A DNA stretch of 64,000 nt from Curtobacterium sp. MCJR17_020 (GCF_003234365.2 NZ_CP126260.1:2728001-2792000), one strand, 5' to 3'. Numbered from the stretch's first letter, positions 34,273 to 44,980 are shown. The notes: generated by a model from the letters alone, not told the origin. A program made the numbers and translations.

Positions 34273-34683
34273 TCAGGCGCCCATGCCGGTCAGGACCTCG
34301 GGTGCGACGAACACCAGGATCACGATGAGGATCACCGGGTTGGCGAAGAAGGCCACCACGACACCGATCGCCCCGTACCACCGGCCGAGGCCACCGACGG
34401 CCGCGACGAAGCCGAGCACCGCCGCGATGAGGGTCAGGAAGACCACGACGAAGCAGATCCCGAACGCGAACTCGGTGTCACCGCCCATGAAGACCGCGAA
34501 GGCGCTGGCGTCCACCGCGGCGGACACCACCGCGAGGCCGAGGGCGATCTTGCCGACGATCGGGCTGCGGCGCTGACGAACCGCCGTCTGGCGGACGTCG
34601 ACAGTGCTCTGCTGCATGAGCCGCGCGAACTCGTCGGTGTCGCGACCGGGGCGCTGCGCACGCTGCTGCGGTTCCCGCGCCAC
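34273..34683 (-). CDS. Small four-span membrane protein, unknown
   Basis: A 136-residue protein not recognised beyond its shape. About 50 polar residues (with many Gln and Arg) precede three or four hydrophobic segments, beginning IVGKIALGLAVVSAAVDASA. It looks like DUF308- or DUF4190-type small membrane proteins but no signature decides this. GTG 34683 has GGGAGG 4 nt upstream; an ATG at 34617 is a shorter alternative. It is upstream of menB and divergent from menC. Confidence 0.65.
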   Translation of the reverse strand: MAREPQQRAQRPGRDTDEFARLMQQSTVDVRQTAVRQRRSPIVGKIALGLAVVSAAVDASAFAVFMGGDTEFAFGICFVVVFLTLIAAVLGFVAAVGGLGRWYGAIGVVVAFFANPVILIVILVFVAPEVLTGMGA

Positions 34684-34825
34684 CGCGCCTCCCTCGTTCC
34701 GGACGGTTCGATCCGGGTCGTGACCAGTGCCGACCGAGGCCGACCGATGCATGCTAATGCCCTGCCCTGGCGGTCCCCTCCGAGGAACCGGCAGGTGCCC
34801 TGGGTGCGGTGGGAGGATGGCCGAC

Positions 34826-35806
34826 GTGCTCCCCGACCTCGCCGAACTCACCGCCGACGCGCACGTGGTCGCCCTGCCCATGCGGGTGCGGTTCCGCGGC
34901 ATCACCACGCGCGAGGCGCTCGTCCTCCGCGGTCCCTCCGGGTGGACCGAGTTCTCGCCCTTCGTCGAGTACGACGACGCCGAGGCCGCCGCGTGGCTCC
35001 GGGGCGCCATCGACTTCGGCTGGACCACGCACGAGGCCGCCGCCGACTCGGTGCCCGTGAACGCCACCGTGCCGGCGATCGCCCCGGACCAGGTCGCCGC
35101 ACTGCTCGCGCGCTACCCCGGGTGCACCACCGCCAAGGTCAAGGTCGCCGAACCCGGCACGACCATCGACGACGACGTCGCCCGGGTCGCCGAGGTCCGA
35201 CGGGTGATGGGCCCCGCGGCCGCCGTCCGGGTGGACGCCAACGGGCTCTGGAGCGTCGATCAGGCCACCGAGGCACTCGAACGCCTCGCCCCCTTCGACC
35301 TGCAGTACGCCGAGCAGCCCTGCCGGACCGTGCCGGAGCTCGCCGCGCTGCGGTCACGGATCGACGGACTCGGCCTCCGGATCGCCGCGGACGAGAGCGT
35401 CCGCAAGGCCGCGGACCCGCTCGCCGTCGCGCGTGCCGGCGCCGCCGACGTCCTCGTCGTCAAGGCACAACCCCTCGGCGGTGTCACCGCGGCGCGGGCC
35501 GTCATCGCCGAGGCCGGGTTGCCGTGCGTGGTCTCCAGCGCGCTCGACACCTCGGTGGGACTCGGTATGGGGGCGTTCCTCGCCGCGGCCGCGATGTCCC
35601 CGGGGTACGCCGCCGGGCTCGGGACCGCAGCCATGTTCGCGTCCGACGTCACCGCGGACCCGCTCCTGCCGGTCGGGGGCCGCGTGCCGGTGCGACGGGT
35701 CGCGGTGTCGGCGGACCTGCTCGACCGGAACGCCGCGTCGCCGGAGCGCACGGCGTGGTGGCTCGCGCGGGTCGCGCGGGTGCACGCCGTACTGTCCGCC
35801 GCGTAG
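34826..35806 (+). CDS. menC: o-Succinylbenzoate synthase
   Basis: A 326-residue enolase-superfamily dehydratase of menaquinone synthesis. Catalytic and metal residues are visible: the Lys pair in TAKVKVAEPG near residue 105, RVDANGLWS near 137, QYAEQPCR near 165, IAADESVRK near 190 and VVKAQPLGG near 215. It makes o-succinylbenzoate for MenE. GTG 34826 has GGGAGG 9 nt upstream; ATG 34817 sits directly on that site, so it is less likely. It is divergent from the small membrane protein. Confidence 0.9.
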   Translation: MLPDLAELTADAHVVALPMRVRFRGITTREALVLRGPSGWTEFSPFVEYDDAEAAAWLRGAIDFGWTTHEAAADSVPVNATVPAIAPDQVAALLARYPGCTTAKVKVAEPGTTIDDDVARVAEVRRVMGPAAAVRVDANGLWSVDQATEALERLAPFDLQYAEQPCRTVPELAALRSRIDGLGLRIAADESVRKAADPLAVARAGAADVLVVKAQPLGGVTAARAVIAEAGLPCVVSSALDTSVGLGMGAFLAAAAMSPGYAAGLGTAAMFASDVTADPLLPVGGRVPVRRVAVSADLLDRNAASPERTAWWLARVARVHAVLSAA

Positions 35807-35841
35807 ACCCGTCTTCCTGGCCCTGCACGCGACCGGACGAC

Positions 35842-35883
35842 GGACGGGAGGCACGGTGCCAACTGGCACTGTGCCTCCCGTCC
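35842..35883. terminator. Bidirectional GGGAGGC-family terminator (menC/ccsB)
   Basis: GGACGGGAGGCACGGTGCC pairs with its complement across an AACT loop, with one G-U pair. It lies between the convergent ends of menC and ccsB. Confidence 0.85.
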
Positions 35884-35925
35884 GGTCCTGGTCGCGACCA
35901 GAGCCGCGTCAGCGACGCGCGTCGC

Positions 35926-36959
35926 TCACAGACCCGAGTAGCTGTGCAGGCCCTTGAAGAAGACGTTCACGACCGAGAAGTTGAACATCACGGCGGCGAA
36001 GCCGATGAGCGCCAGCCACGACGACCGCGCACCGCGCCAGCCGCGGGTCGCACGGGCGTGGATGTACCCGGCGTAGACGACCCAGATGATGAAGGTCCAG
36101 ACCTCCTTGGTGTCCCAACCCCAGTACCGGCCCCAGGCACGCTCCGCCCAGACCGCACCGGCGATCAGGGTGAAGGTCCAGAGGACGAAGCCGACGAGCA
36201 GGACGCGGTAGGTCAGGACCTCGAGGCGGTCGGCGTCCGGCAGGGTCGCCATGAAGCGGAGCTTGCCCGACGCGGTGCGACCCTGGCGGTACGTCTGCAC
36301 GAGCTGCGCCACCGCGAGTCCCGCACCGAGCGCGAAGAACCCGGTGCCGGCGATCGCCACGAAGACGTGGATGACGAGCCAGTACGACTGCAGCGCCGGC
36401 TGCAGCGGGACGACGGGGACCCAGTAGTTCACCGTCGCGATGCCGAGCAGGATGATCGTCAGCCCGGTGATGAAGACGCCGAGGAACTTCAGGTTCTGCC
36501 AGAACTGCACGAGCAGGAAGATGAGCGTGATGAGCGCCGTGCCGGTGAGCGAGAACTCGAACATGTTGCCCCACGGCACACGGTCGGCCGCGATGCCGCG
36601 CAGGACAACGGAGCCGACGTGCAGCACCAGGGCGAGGACCGTCATGGCCATGCCGACGCGCTCGAACTTCGTACCGCGCGCGGCCGAGCCGCCGGCGTTC
36701 GCCGGGGGTGCCGCGACCGGTTCGAGCACGACGGTGCCGCCCCGGACGGTGGCGACGGTCTTCGCCGAGCGGGCCGCGCCCACCGAGGCCGTCGCCGCTG
36801 CGTCGTCCGAGTCCGCACCCGTGTTCTTCGCCGCTGCCGTCACCTCGCCGGAGCGTTTCGCCATGTCCAGCGCGAACGAGATGAACGCGATGACGTAGAC
36901 CGCCATCGCGGAGTACGTCAGCACGACCGAGTAGGTCGCGAGGTTCGTGGTCATGTCGT

Positions 36960-36963
<4 letters not shown>
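35926..36963 (-). CDS. ccsB: Cytochrome c biogenesis protein CcsB/ResC
   Basis: A 345-residue multipass protein of the system II haem export and attachment complex. It holds the tryptophan-rich haem motif WGRYWGWDTKEVW near residue 273, with conserved His in neighbouring segments. About eight membrane segments are visible, with a long polar loop of about 70 residues after the first. It works with ResB to ligate haem to apocytochrome c outside the membrane. GTG 36963 overlaps the resB stop (GTGA), so the two are coupled. Confidence 0.93.
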
Positions 36964-38652
<1,689 letters not shown>

Positions 38653-38669
<17 letters not shown>

Positions 38670-39393
38670 AGCTCTGGATCACCGCCCCGACGCTCGACAT
38701 GACGGCCGACCAGATTCCGGTGACCATGAGCAGACCGATGACGATCAGGATCGCTCCTCCGATGATGTTGACGGTGCGCATGTGCCGCTTCACGGCGCGG
38801 ATCGCACCGGTCGCCCAGCCGGCCCCGAGGGCGACGAGGACGAACGGGATGCCGAGGCCCAGGCAGTACGCGACGCCGAGCCACATGCCCTGCCAGGCAC
38901 TGCCCGACTGCACGCTGAGCAGGTTGATGGCGGCGAGGGTCGGGCCGAGGCACGGGGTCCAGCCGAGGCCGAACACGATGCCGAGCAGCGGGGCGCCGAC
39001 GAGTCCGGTCGCGGGTGTCCAGCTCGGCTTGATGGTGCGCTGCATGAACGTGAACCGGCCGACGAACACCAGCCCCATCGCGATGACGACGACGCCCAGG
39101 ATCTGCGTGATGACGTCGCGCCACCGCACGAGCCAGAATCCGAGCGCGCCGAACACCGTCGTGTACGCGACGAAGACCGCCGTGAAGCCGAGGATGAACA
39201 GGAGCACGCCGAGCACGACCCGTCCGCGGCGCTGCCCGCCCTCGGCGATCCCACCGACGTACCCGAGGTAGCCGGGCACGAGCGGGAGCACGCAGGGCGA
39301 CAGGAACGAGACGAGCCCCGCGAGCGCCGCCACGGGCAGCGCGACGGCCATCTGGCCGCTCAGGATCGCCTCGGCGAAGGGGTTGGAGGCCAC
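38653..39393 (-). CDS. ccdA: Cytochrome c biogenesis protein CcdA
   Basis: A 246-residue, six-span thiol-disulfide electron carrier. The paired Cys lie in SFLSPCVLPLVPGYLGYVGG near residue 33 and LGWTPCLGPTLAAINL near 145. It moves electrons from thioredoxin across the membrane to ResA so that apocytochrome Cys residues are reduced. It starts 3 bp after resA and overlaps resB. Confidence 0.94.
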
Positions 39394-39396
39394 GGG

Positions 39397-40017
39397 TCAG
39401 GAGGCCTTGCCGGCGTCGACTTCGTCGCTGATCAGGGTCTTCAGGATGCTCGTGCCGTCGACGGCGCCGAGCACCCGGGCAGCCACACGGCCCTCGGTGT
39501 CGAGGACGATCGTGGCCGGCACGGCGTTGGGGGCGATCTGACCGGACAGGGCGAGCTGCATCGTGCCGGTCTTCTGGTCGAGGACGGTCGGGTAGTCGAC
39601 GCCGAAGGTGCGCTCGAAGGCGGCTGCGGTCGCTGCCTCGTCGCGGACGTTGACGCCGATGAACGCGACGTCGTCGGCACCGGCGTAGGACTCGTGCACC
39701 TCGTTGAGGTACTTCGCCTCGGCGCGGCACGGCGGGCAGCTCGCGTACCAGAAGTTCAGGACGACGACCTTGCCCTTGAGGTCCTTCGACGAGACGGTGT
39801 CGCCGTCGGAGTCCTTCGCCTCGAAGTCGACCGCGTCGGACCGCTTGTCGGCGGTGACCTCGGTCACCGCGCCGTCGCCGGAGATGTAGTTCTGGGTGGT
39901 GCCGTTGCCGTACTGCTTCGCGAGGCCACCGTTGTCCGACGAGCACCCGGACAGGACGAGCGCCGCGGCGACCGCCGTCGCTGCGAGGACCGCGAACCGC
40001 TTGCTGTTGACGCTCAC
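39397..40017 (-). CDS. ResA/TlpA-like thiol-disulfide lipoprotein
   Basis: A 206-residue extracytoplasmic thioredoxin. A signal peptide ends at the lipobox LSGC (residues about 21-24). The redox motif is in NFWYASCPPCRAEAKYLNEV near residue 90, and the cis-Pro in PNAVPATIVLD near 165. It should reduce apocytochrome c cysteines for haem attachment by CcsB/ResB. GTG 40017 overlaps the stop of the upstream phosphatase (GTGA), with AAGGAG 4 nt before it. Confidence 0.92.
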   Translation of the reverse strand: MSVNSKRFAVLAATAVAAALVLSGCSSDNGGLAKQYGNGTTQNYISGDGAVTEVTADKRSDAVDFEAKDSDGDTVSSKDLKGKVVVLNFWYASCPPCRAEAKYLNEVHESYAGADDVAFIGVNVRDEAATAAAFERTFGVDYPTVLDQKTGTMQLALSGQIAPNAVPATIVLDTEGRVAARVLGAVDGTSILKTLISDEVDAGKAS

Positions 40018-40670
40018 ACTGCTCCTTCGTCGATGGCAGTCGCGCGCAGCTCCTGCGCGAGATCCGTGTACCCGACCTCGGTGAACCGACCGGTCGACGT
40101 GGCGGGTACCCGTTCGACGGTCGTGATGCTCGACAGGTCGCAGCGGCGCTTGCGTGGGTCGTGCCAGAGCGACTCCCCCGCGAGCTTGCGGTGGACCGTC
40201 CAGATCGGCAGCTGGTGGCTGACCAGGACGACGTCGCCGCCGTCCACGCTCTCCCACGCCGTGGTCATCGCGGCGAGCATGCGGTTCGCGATCGACTCGT
40301 ACGCCTCGCCCCAGCTCGGTCGGAACGGGTTCGCGATCCAGGGCCACTCCGCCGGACGGCCGAGCGAACGCTTCGTGAAGCCCGGGGGCTGCCCCTCGTA
40401 CCGGTTCGTCGGCTCGATGAGTCGCTCGTCCAGCGTGACGTCGAGCCCGTACGCGGCCGACCACGGTGCCGCGGACTCCTGCGTGCGCTGCAGCGGCGAG
40501 GCGACGATCCGGCGCACGTCGACACCGGCGTCCTTCCACGCGGTCGCCGAGGCGAGGGCCATCTGCTTGCCGAGGTCGCTCAGTCCGAAGCCCGGGAGCC
40601 GCCCGTACAGGACGCGGTCGGGGTTGTGCACCTCACCGTGCCGGACGAGGTGGAGTCGGGTGGCGGGCAT
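40014..40670 (-). CDS. Histidine phosphatase family protein
   Basis: A 218-residue phosphoglycerate-mutase-like phosphatase. The catalytic His is in HLVRHGEVHNP near residue 10, the second His in VVLVSHQLPIW near 150, with the Arg of RIVASPLQRTQESA near 60. Substrate unknown. ATG 40670 is 7 nt after TACACT (40678-40683, minus strand), so the mRNA is probably leaderless. It heads the phosphatase-resA-ccdA-resB-ccsB operon. Confidence 0.9.
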   Translation of the reverse strand: MPATRLHLVRHGEVHNPDRVLYGRLPGFGLSDLGKQMALASATAWKDAGVDVRRIVASPLQRTQESAAPWSAAYGLDVTLDERLIEPTNRYEGQPPGFTKRSLGRPAEWPWIANPFRPSWGEAYESIANRMLAAMTTAWESVDGGDVVLVSHQLPIWTVHRKLAGESLWHDPRKRRCDLSSITTVERVPATSTGRFTEVGYTDLAQELRATAIDEGAV

Positions 40671-40738
40671 GGGTTCCAGTGTAGGTCGCCCGTCGGTGCT
40701 CACCGGCCCCACAGCCGATTCACCGGATGCGGAAGCGC

Positions 40739-42229
40739 TCAGCCGAGCTCGCCCGACAACCGCCCGTGGATGGCCACCGACCCGGTGTTGAGGCCCACGA
40801 CCTCGACCGTGGACCCGTGCTTGGCGAACCGCTGCTCGACGCCGTCCAGCGCCGCGACCGTCGAGGCGTCGAAGACGTGCGCGTCGGACAGGTCGATGAC
40901 CACGTGCTCCGGGTCCTCGGCGTAGGAGAACCGTGTGACGAGGTCGTTCGACGACGCGAAGAACAGGGCGCCGCGCACCCGGTACCGCACGGTGTGCTCG
41001 TCGACCGGCTCGCGGACGACGGTGACGACGTGCGCCGCCCGGCGAGCGAAGACCAGCGCCGCGACGACGACCCCGACGAGCACCCCGGTCGCGAGGTTCT
41101 CGGTCACGACGACCACCACGACGGTGATCAGCATGACCGCGGTCTCCCCGAGCGGCATCCGCCGCAGGGTGCGCGGGCGGATGCTGTGCCAGTCGAAGGT
41201 CGCCACGCACACCATGAGCATCACGGCGGTCAGCGCGGCCATCGGGATCTCGGCCACGAGGTCGTGCAGCACGATCGTCAGGACGAGCACCGACGCACCG
41301 GCGACGAAGGTCGAGATCCGGGTCCGTGCGCCCGCGGTCTTCACGTTGATGACCGTCTGGCCGATCATCGCGCAGCCACCCGTGCCGCCGAAGAACGCCG
41401 ACGCGATGTTCGCGACGCCCTGCCCCCAGGACTCCCGCCACTTGCTCGAGCCGGTCTCCGTGATGGAGTCGACGAGCTGCGCGGTCAACAGGGTCTCGAT
41501 GAGACCGACGATCGCGACGCCGAACGCGTACGGCGCGATGATCTGCAGCGTCTCGAAGGAGACCGGGGTGACGATGCCGTTGAACCCGGGCAGCGCGGTG
41601 GGCAGTTCGCCCTCGTCACCGACCGTGGGGACGACGACGCTGAAGAGCATGGTGATGCCGGTGATCACGACGACCGCGATGAGCGGCGCCGGCACCGCCT
41701 TGGTCAGGAACGGGAAGCCGACGATGATCGCGATGCCGAGGGCGGTGAGCGGCCAGACGACGAACGGGACGTCGTCGCCGAGCAGGTTGGGCAGCTGCGC
41801 GGTGAAGATCAGGATGGCCAGCGCGTTGACGAACGCCACGTTGACGCTGCGCGGGATGAAGCGCATCAGGCGCGCGACCCCGAGGAACCCGAGCACGAGT
41901 TGGAACACGCCACCGAGCACGATCGCGGGCACGAGGTACTCGATGCCGTGTTCGCGGACGAGCGGCGCGATGACCAGGGCCACCGAACCGGCCGCGGCCG
42001 ACACCATCGCCGGACGGCCGCCGACGATCGAGATGACGACGGCGATGATGACGCTCGAGAACAGGCCCACCGCGGGGTCGACCCCGGCGACGACGGAGAA
42101 CGAGATCGCCTCGGGGATGAGCGCGAGCGCGGTGACGACACCGGCGAGGACCTCGCGGGTGAGCATGCGGGGTGAGCGGAGGGCGGTGAGGACGCTCGGG
42201 GCCGCCGGCGCGTGTGTGATCACGGACAT
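40739..42229 (-). CDS. SulP family anion transporter with STAS domain
   Basis: A 496-residue SLC26/SulP protein. About 12 membrane segments run from GVVTALALIPEAISFSVVAG (near residue 30) through GFLGVARLMRFIPRSVNVAF and FFGGTGGCAMIGQTVINVKT. A cytoplasmic STAS domain closes the protein (VIDLSDAHVFDASTVAALDG near 445). The family carries sulfate, bicarbonate or other anions. ATG 42229 is 8 nt after TAGAGT. Divergent from a MerR gene; both promoters sit in one palindrome. Confidence 0.92.
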   Translation of the reverse strand: MSVITHAPAAPSVLTALRSPRMLTREVLAGVVTALALIPEAISFSVVAGVDPAVGLFSSVIIAVVISIVGGRPAMVSAAAGSVALVIAPLVREHGIEYLVPAIVLGGVFQLVLGFLGVARLMRFIPRSVNVAFVNALAILIFTAQLPNLLGDDVPFVVWPLTALGIAIIVGFPFLTKAVPAPLIAVVVITGITMLFSVVVPTVGDEGELPTALPGFNGIVTPVSFETLQIIAPYAFGVAIVGLIETLLTAQLVDSITETGSSKWRESWGQGVANIASAFFGGTGGCAMIGQTVINVKTAGARTRISTFVAGASVLVLTIVLHDLVAEIPMAALTAVMLMVCVATFDWHSIRPRTLRRMPLGETAVMLITVVVVVVTENLATGVLVGVVVAALVFARRAAHVVTVVREPVDEHTVRYRVRGALFFASSNDLVTRFSYAEDPEHVVIDLSDAHVFDASTVAALDGVEQRFAKHGSTVEVVGLNTGSVAIHGRLSGELG

Positions 42230-42237
42230 CGATCGGA

Positions 42238-42263
42238 ACTCTACCCTCACGTGAGGGTAGAGT
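42238..42263. promoter_or_regulatory. 26-bp perfect palindrome with two divergent leaderless promoters
   Basis: The half-site is ACTCTACCCTCAC, followed directly by its exact complement. Each outer end contains TAGAGT when read outward: 42258-42263 for merR (start codon 8 nt on) and 42238-42243 on the minus strand for sulP (start codon 8 nt on). The core CCTCAC/GTGAGG resembles MerR-family operators. Confidence 0.8.
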
Positions 42264-42271
42264 TGTGCACC

Positions 42272-42673
42272 GTGAGCACCACCGACACCCCGGACACGAT
42301 GCACATCGGCGAGCTGGCGGACCGTGCCGGCATGTCCCTGCGGACGATCCGCCACTACGACGAGGTCGGGCTGCTCGTGCCGAGCGGCCGCACCACGGGC
42401 GGGTTCCGGGTCTACACCGCGCAGGACCTGGACCGGCTGCTCGTGATCCGCCGCATGAAGCCGCTCGGGTTCACGCTCGACGAGATGGCGGACCTGCTGC
42501 GGGTCGTCGATGCGCTGGCGGCGAAGGACCCCGACGACGAGCCCGCGCTGGCTGCACGCCTCGACGAGTACCTCGACGACGCCCGGGCCCGGCACGCCAA
42601 ACTCGTCGAGCGCGCGGGCATGGCCGAGGAGTTCATCGGCACCCTGGGGTCACTCCGCGCTTCGCTCCCCTGA
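42272..42673 (+). CDS. MerR family transcriptional regulator
   Basis: A 133-residue regulator. The N-terminal winged helix has HIGELADRAGMSLRTIRHYD and EVGLLVPSGRTTGGFRVYT (residues about 11-50), followed by RRMKPLGFTLDEMADLLRVV and a coiled-coil-like dimer helix. There is no Cys cluster, so the signal is probably not a metal or redox state. GTG 42272 is 8 nt after TAGAGT. It is divergent from the SulP gene, which it likely controls along with itself. Confidence 0.9.
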   Translation: MSTTDTPDTMHIGELADRAGMSLRTIRHYDEVGLLVPSGRTTGGFRVYTAQDLDRLLVIRRMKPLGFTLDEMADLLRVVDALAAKDPDDEPALAARLDEYLDDARARHAKLVERAGMAEEFIGTLGSLRASLP

Positions 42674-42794
42674 CCGCCCACAGCCCACCGACGAACGCCG
42701 CGAGCAGCGTGAACGCCGCCGTGCACAGCGCTGCTGCCACGACCGCGACCGCCGCAGGCGGCCAGGTCGCGAGCTCCCCCGTCCCCGTCCCCAC
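42633..42794 (-). CDS. Possible small single-span membrane protein
   Basis: A 53-codon frame on the minus strand with GTG 42794 and AGGGGG a few bases upstream. The middle is a hydrophobic helix (AAVAVVAAALCTAAFTLLAA) followed by a basic end (VRGAKRGV), a common shape for small membrane proteins. It overlaps the 3' end of merR by 41 bp. The rest of the 42674-42967 gap holds only a lone hairpin half-arm (GGGCCTCCCG). Expression is unproven. Confidence 0.3.
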   Translation of the reverse strand: MGTGTGELATWPPAAVAVVAAALCTAAFTLLAAFVGGLWAVRGAKRGVTPGCR

Positions 42795-42967
42795 CCGGTC
42801 CCCCTCTCGTCTCGCGACCCGGCCACGTCGAGAACGCTACGGACCCACCCGACGCCCCACGGGCCTCCCGGTCAGACCTGTGGACGACGCCGATCGCAGG
42901 CCGCCCTGTGGAGGGGAAGACCCTGCGGACCGACGCCGCCGGACGCAGACGGTTAGACTCGACCACC

Positions 42968-44308
42968 GTGATCGAACGCACCCGCATCGCCGACCTCGCT
43001 GCCCTCCCCGACGGCCCCGTCTCCGTGGCCGGATGGGTCGAGACCGTCCGAGACCAGAAGAAGGTGCAGTTCGTCGTCCTCCGCGACGAATCCGGCGCCG
43101 TCCAGCTCGTGAACCCCGCCACGCGCGAGGCCGAGGACGGTGACGACGCCGCCCAGGCCGCGCTCGCGACCACCATCGAGATCTCGGCCCTCGCCCACGG
43201 CACCTTCATCCACGCCACCGGCACCCTGAAGCACGACGAGCGCGTCAAGCTCGGCGGCCTCGAGGTCAAGGTCGGCAGGCTCGAGGTGGTGAGCGCCGCG
43301 ATCCCGGAGACCCCGATCGCCGACGACTCGTCGCTCGACAAGCGGCTCGACTGGCGCTTCCTCGACCTGCGCAACCGCAAGCAGAACCTCATCTTCCGCA
43401 TCCAGACGACCCTGGAGCACGCGTTCCGCACGTACTGGGTGGACCGCGACTACATCGAGATCCACACCCCGAAGCTGATGGCGTCGGCATCGGAGTCGCG
43501 CGCCGAACTCTTCCAGCTCGAGTACTTCGAGACGACCGCCTACCTGGCGCAGTCGCCGCAGAACTTCAAGCAGATGGCGCAGCCGGCCGGCTTCGGTGCC
43601 GTGTTCGAGATCGCCGACGCGTTCCGCGCCGACCCCTCCTTCACGAGCCGCCACGCGACCGAGTTCACGAGCGTCGACGCCGAGTTCTCGTGGATCGAGT
43701 CCCACGAAGACGTCATGGCGATGCACGAGGAGGTCCTGGTCGCCGGCATCACCGCCGTCAAGGAGAAGTACGGCAAGGACATCGAGGAGGTCTTCGGCTT
43801 CGAGCTGCAGGTCCCCGCGACCCCGTTCCCCCGCGTGACCCTTGCCGAGGCCCGGAAGATCGTGGCCGACAGCGGACACGACGTCGTCCGCGCCGACGGC
43901 GACCTGGACCCCGAGGGCGAGCGCCGCGTCGCCGCCTGGGCGAAGGAGCACCACGGTTCCGAGTTCGTGTTCGTCACCGAGTACGACGCCTCGATCCGGC
44001 CGTACTACCACATGCGGAAGCCCGGCGACCCGTCGCTCACGAACAGCTACGACCTCATCTTCAACGGTGCGGAGATCTCCACGGGCGCGCAGCGCGAGCA
44101 CCGCGTCGACGTGCTCGAGGCGCAGGCCGTCGAGAAGGGCCTCGACCCCGAGGAGCTCGGCTGGTACCTCGACTTCTTCCGCTACGGCGTGCCGCCGCAC
44201 GGTGGGTTCGGCATGGGCCTCGCGCGCGTGCTCATGCTCATGTTGGGTGAGCCCTCCATCCGCGAGGTCACGTACCTCTTCCGTGGACCGACGCGCCTGA
44301 CCCCGTAG
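42968..44308 (+). CDS. aspS: Aspartate--tRNA(Asp/Asn) ligase, archaeal-type
   Basis: A 446-residue class IIb synthetase. The anticodon-binding OB fold (VSVAGWVETVRDQKKVQFVV) comes first; motif 2 is FRADPSFTSRHATEFTSVDA near residue 220 and motif 3 GFGMGLARVLMLMLG near 417. It lacks the GAD insertion of usual bacterial AspRS (about 590 residues), matching the archaeal/non-discriminating type. Such enzymes often also load tRNA-Asn for GatCAB amidation; that is inference. GTG 42968 lies 8 nt after TAGACT (42954-42959). Confidence 0.93.
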   Translation: MIERTRIADLAALPDGPVSVAGWVETVRDQKKVQFVVLRDESGAVQLVNPATREAEDGDDAAQAALATTIEISALAHGTFIHATGTLKHDERVKLGGLEVKVGRLEVVSAAIPETPIADDSSLDKRLDWRFLDLRNRKQNLIFRIQTTLEHAFRTYWVDRDYIEIHTPKLMASASESRAELFQLEYFETTAYLAQSPQNFKQMAQPAGFGAVFEIADAFRADPSFTSRHATEFTSVDAEFSWIESHEDVMAMHEEVLVAGITAVKEKYGKDIEEVFGFELQVPATPFPRVTLAEARKIVADSGHDVVRADGDLDPEGERRVAAWAKEHHGSEFVFVTEYDASIRPYYHMRKPGDPSLTNSYDLIFNGAEISTGAQREHRVDVLEAQAVEKGLDPEELGWYLDFFRYGVPPHGGFGMGLARVLMLMLGEPSIREVTYLFRGPTRLTP

Positions 44309-44324
44309 TCACCAGCGAGTGAGC

Positions 44325-44363
44325 AGAAAAGGTCGCCTCCGGAGTTCGGAGGCGACCTTTTCT
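44325..44363. terminator. aspS terminator (bidirectional)
   Basis: A 16-bp perfect stem AGAAAAGGTCGCCTCC around GGAGTTC, with a T-run on the aspS side and an A-run giving a T-run on the other strand. Confidence 0.9.
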
Positions 44364-44409
44364 GTTCACTGGACGCACGCAGCGCCGGGGGCGGGACGGG
44401 AGGCCCGGC

Positions 44410-44703
44410 TCAGCTCTGCCAGTCGATGGCGGCCCGCCCCGTGACCAGTCCACGGATCTCGGCTGCGGCGGCCTGGTGGTCCGGGTGCACCTGGTACTCG
44501 TCGAGCCCCGCGAGGTCGTCGAACGACGCGACGACGGCGACGTCGCTGTTCTTCTCCGGGTAGGCGACGTTCTCGACGACCTCGAGCGAGCGGATCGACC
44601 CGATGGAGCCGGTCAGGCCGGTCAGGAGTTCGCGGATCCGGGCGATGGACGCGGCGCGGTCGAGGTCTTCGCGCAGGGTCCAGGCGACGACGTGGGAGAT
44701 CAT
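44410..44703 (-). CDS. Dabb family stress-responsive protein
   Basis: A 97-residue ferredoxin-like alpha/beta barrel. It begins MISHVVAWTLREDLD, with a typical SLEVVENVAYPEKNSDVAVV near residue 40 and EYQVHPDHQAAAAEI near 70. Dabb proteins form dimeric barrels; roles vary from stress response to ring cyclisation. The ATG overlaps the glutaredoxin-like gene by 4 bp (ATGA). A hairpin half-arm GACGGGAGGCCCG adjoins its stop. Confidence 0.88.
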   Translation of the reverse strand: MISHVVAWTLREDLDRAASIARIRELLTGLTGSIGSIRSLEVVENVAYPEKNSDVAVVASFDDLAGLDEYQVHPDHQAAAAEIRGLVTGRAAIDWQS

Positions 44704-44954
44704 GCGGAGGCACCGGCCTTCTCGAGGGCACGTGCGAGCCGGTCGGCGTCGACGTGCCAGTTGCTGTGGACGCGCCCGTCGACCAGCACGACGGGGATGT
44801 CCTCCGCGTACTCCTGGCGGAGGGCGTCGTCGTCGAGGATCGAGCGTTCCTGCAGGGTGACGCCGGGGTGTTCGGCGACGACGCGTTCGACCACGGGCCG
44901 TGCGTCGTCGCAGAGGTGGCATCCGGGCTTCGTCAGGAACGTCACTGCGGGCAT
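44700..44954 (-). CDS. Glutaredoxin family protein
   Basis: An 84-residue thioredoxin-fold protein with the redox pair in FLTKPGCHLCDDARPVVERV (CxxC) near residue 10 and the cis-Pro region DIPVVLVDGRVHSNWHVD. The CHLC motif and the length fit the YruB/DUF836-type glutaredoxins of actinobacteria, some of which work with mycothiol. ATG 44954 is 6 nt after TACGCT (44961-44966, minus strand), so it is probably leaderless; the longer frame crosses the terminator. It is coupled to the Dabb gene. Confidence 0.88.
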   Translation of the reverse strand: MPAVTFLTKPGCHLCDDARPVVERVVAEHPGVTLQERSILDDDALRQEYAEDIPVVLVDGRVHSNWHVDADRLARALEKAGASA

Positions 44955-44980
44955 GGCTCCAGCGTAGCCCGGGAACGCAA

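Noticed and set aside
42250..42260. SoxR-type redox control at sulP/merR
   Set aside because: The operator core CCTCAC/GTGAGG is like that of MerR proteins, but the regulator has no Cys cluster for an iron-sulfur centre.
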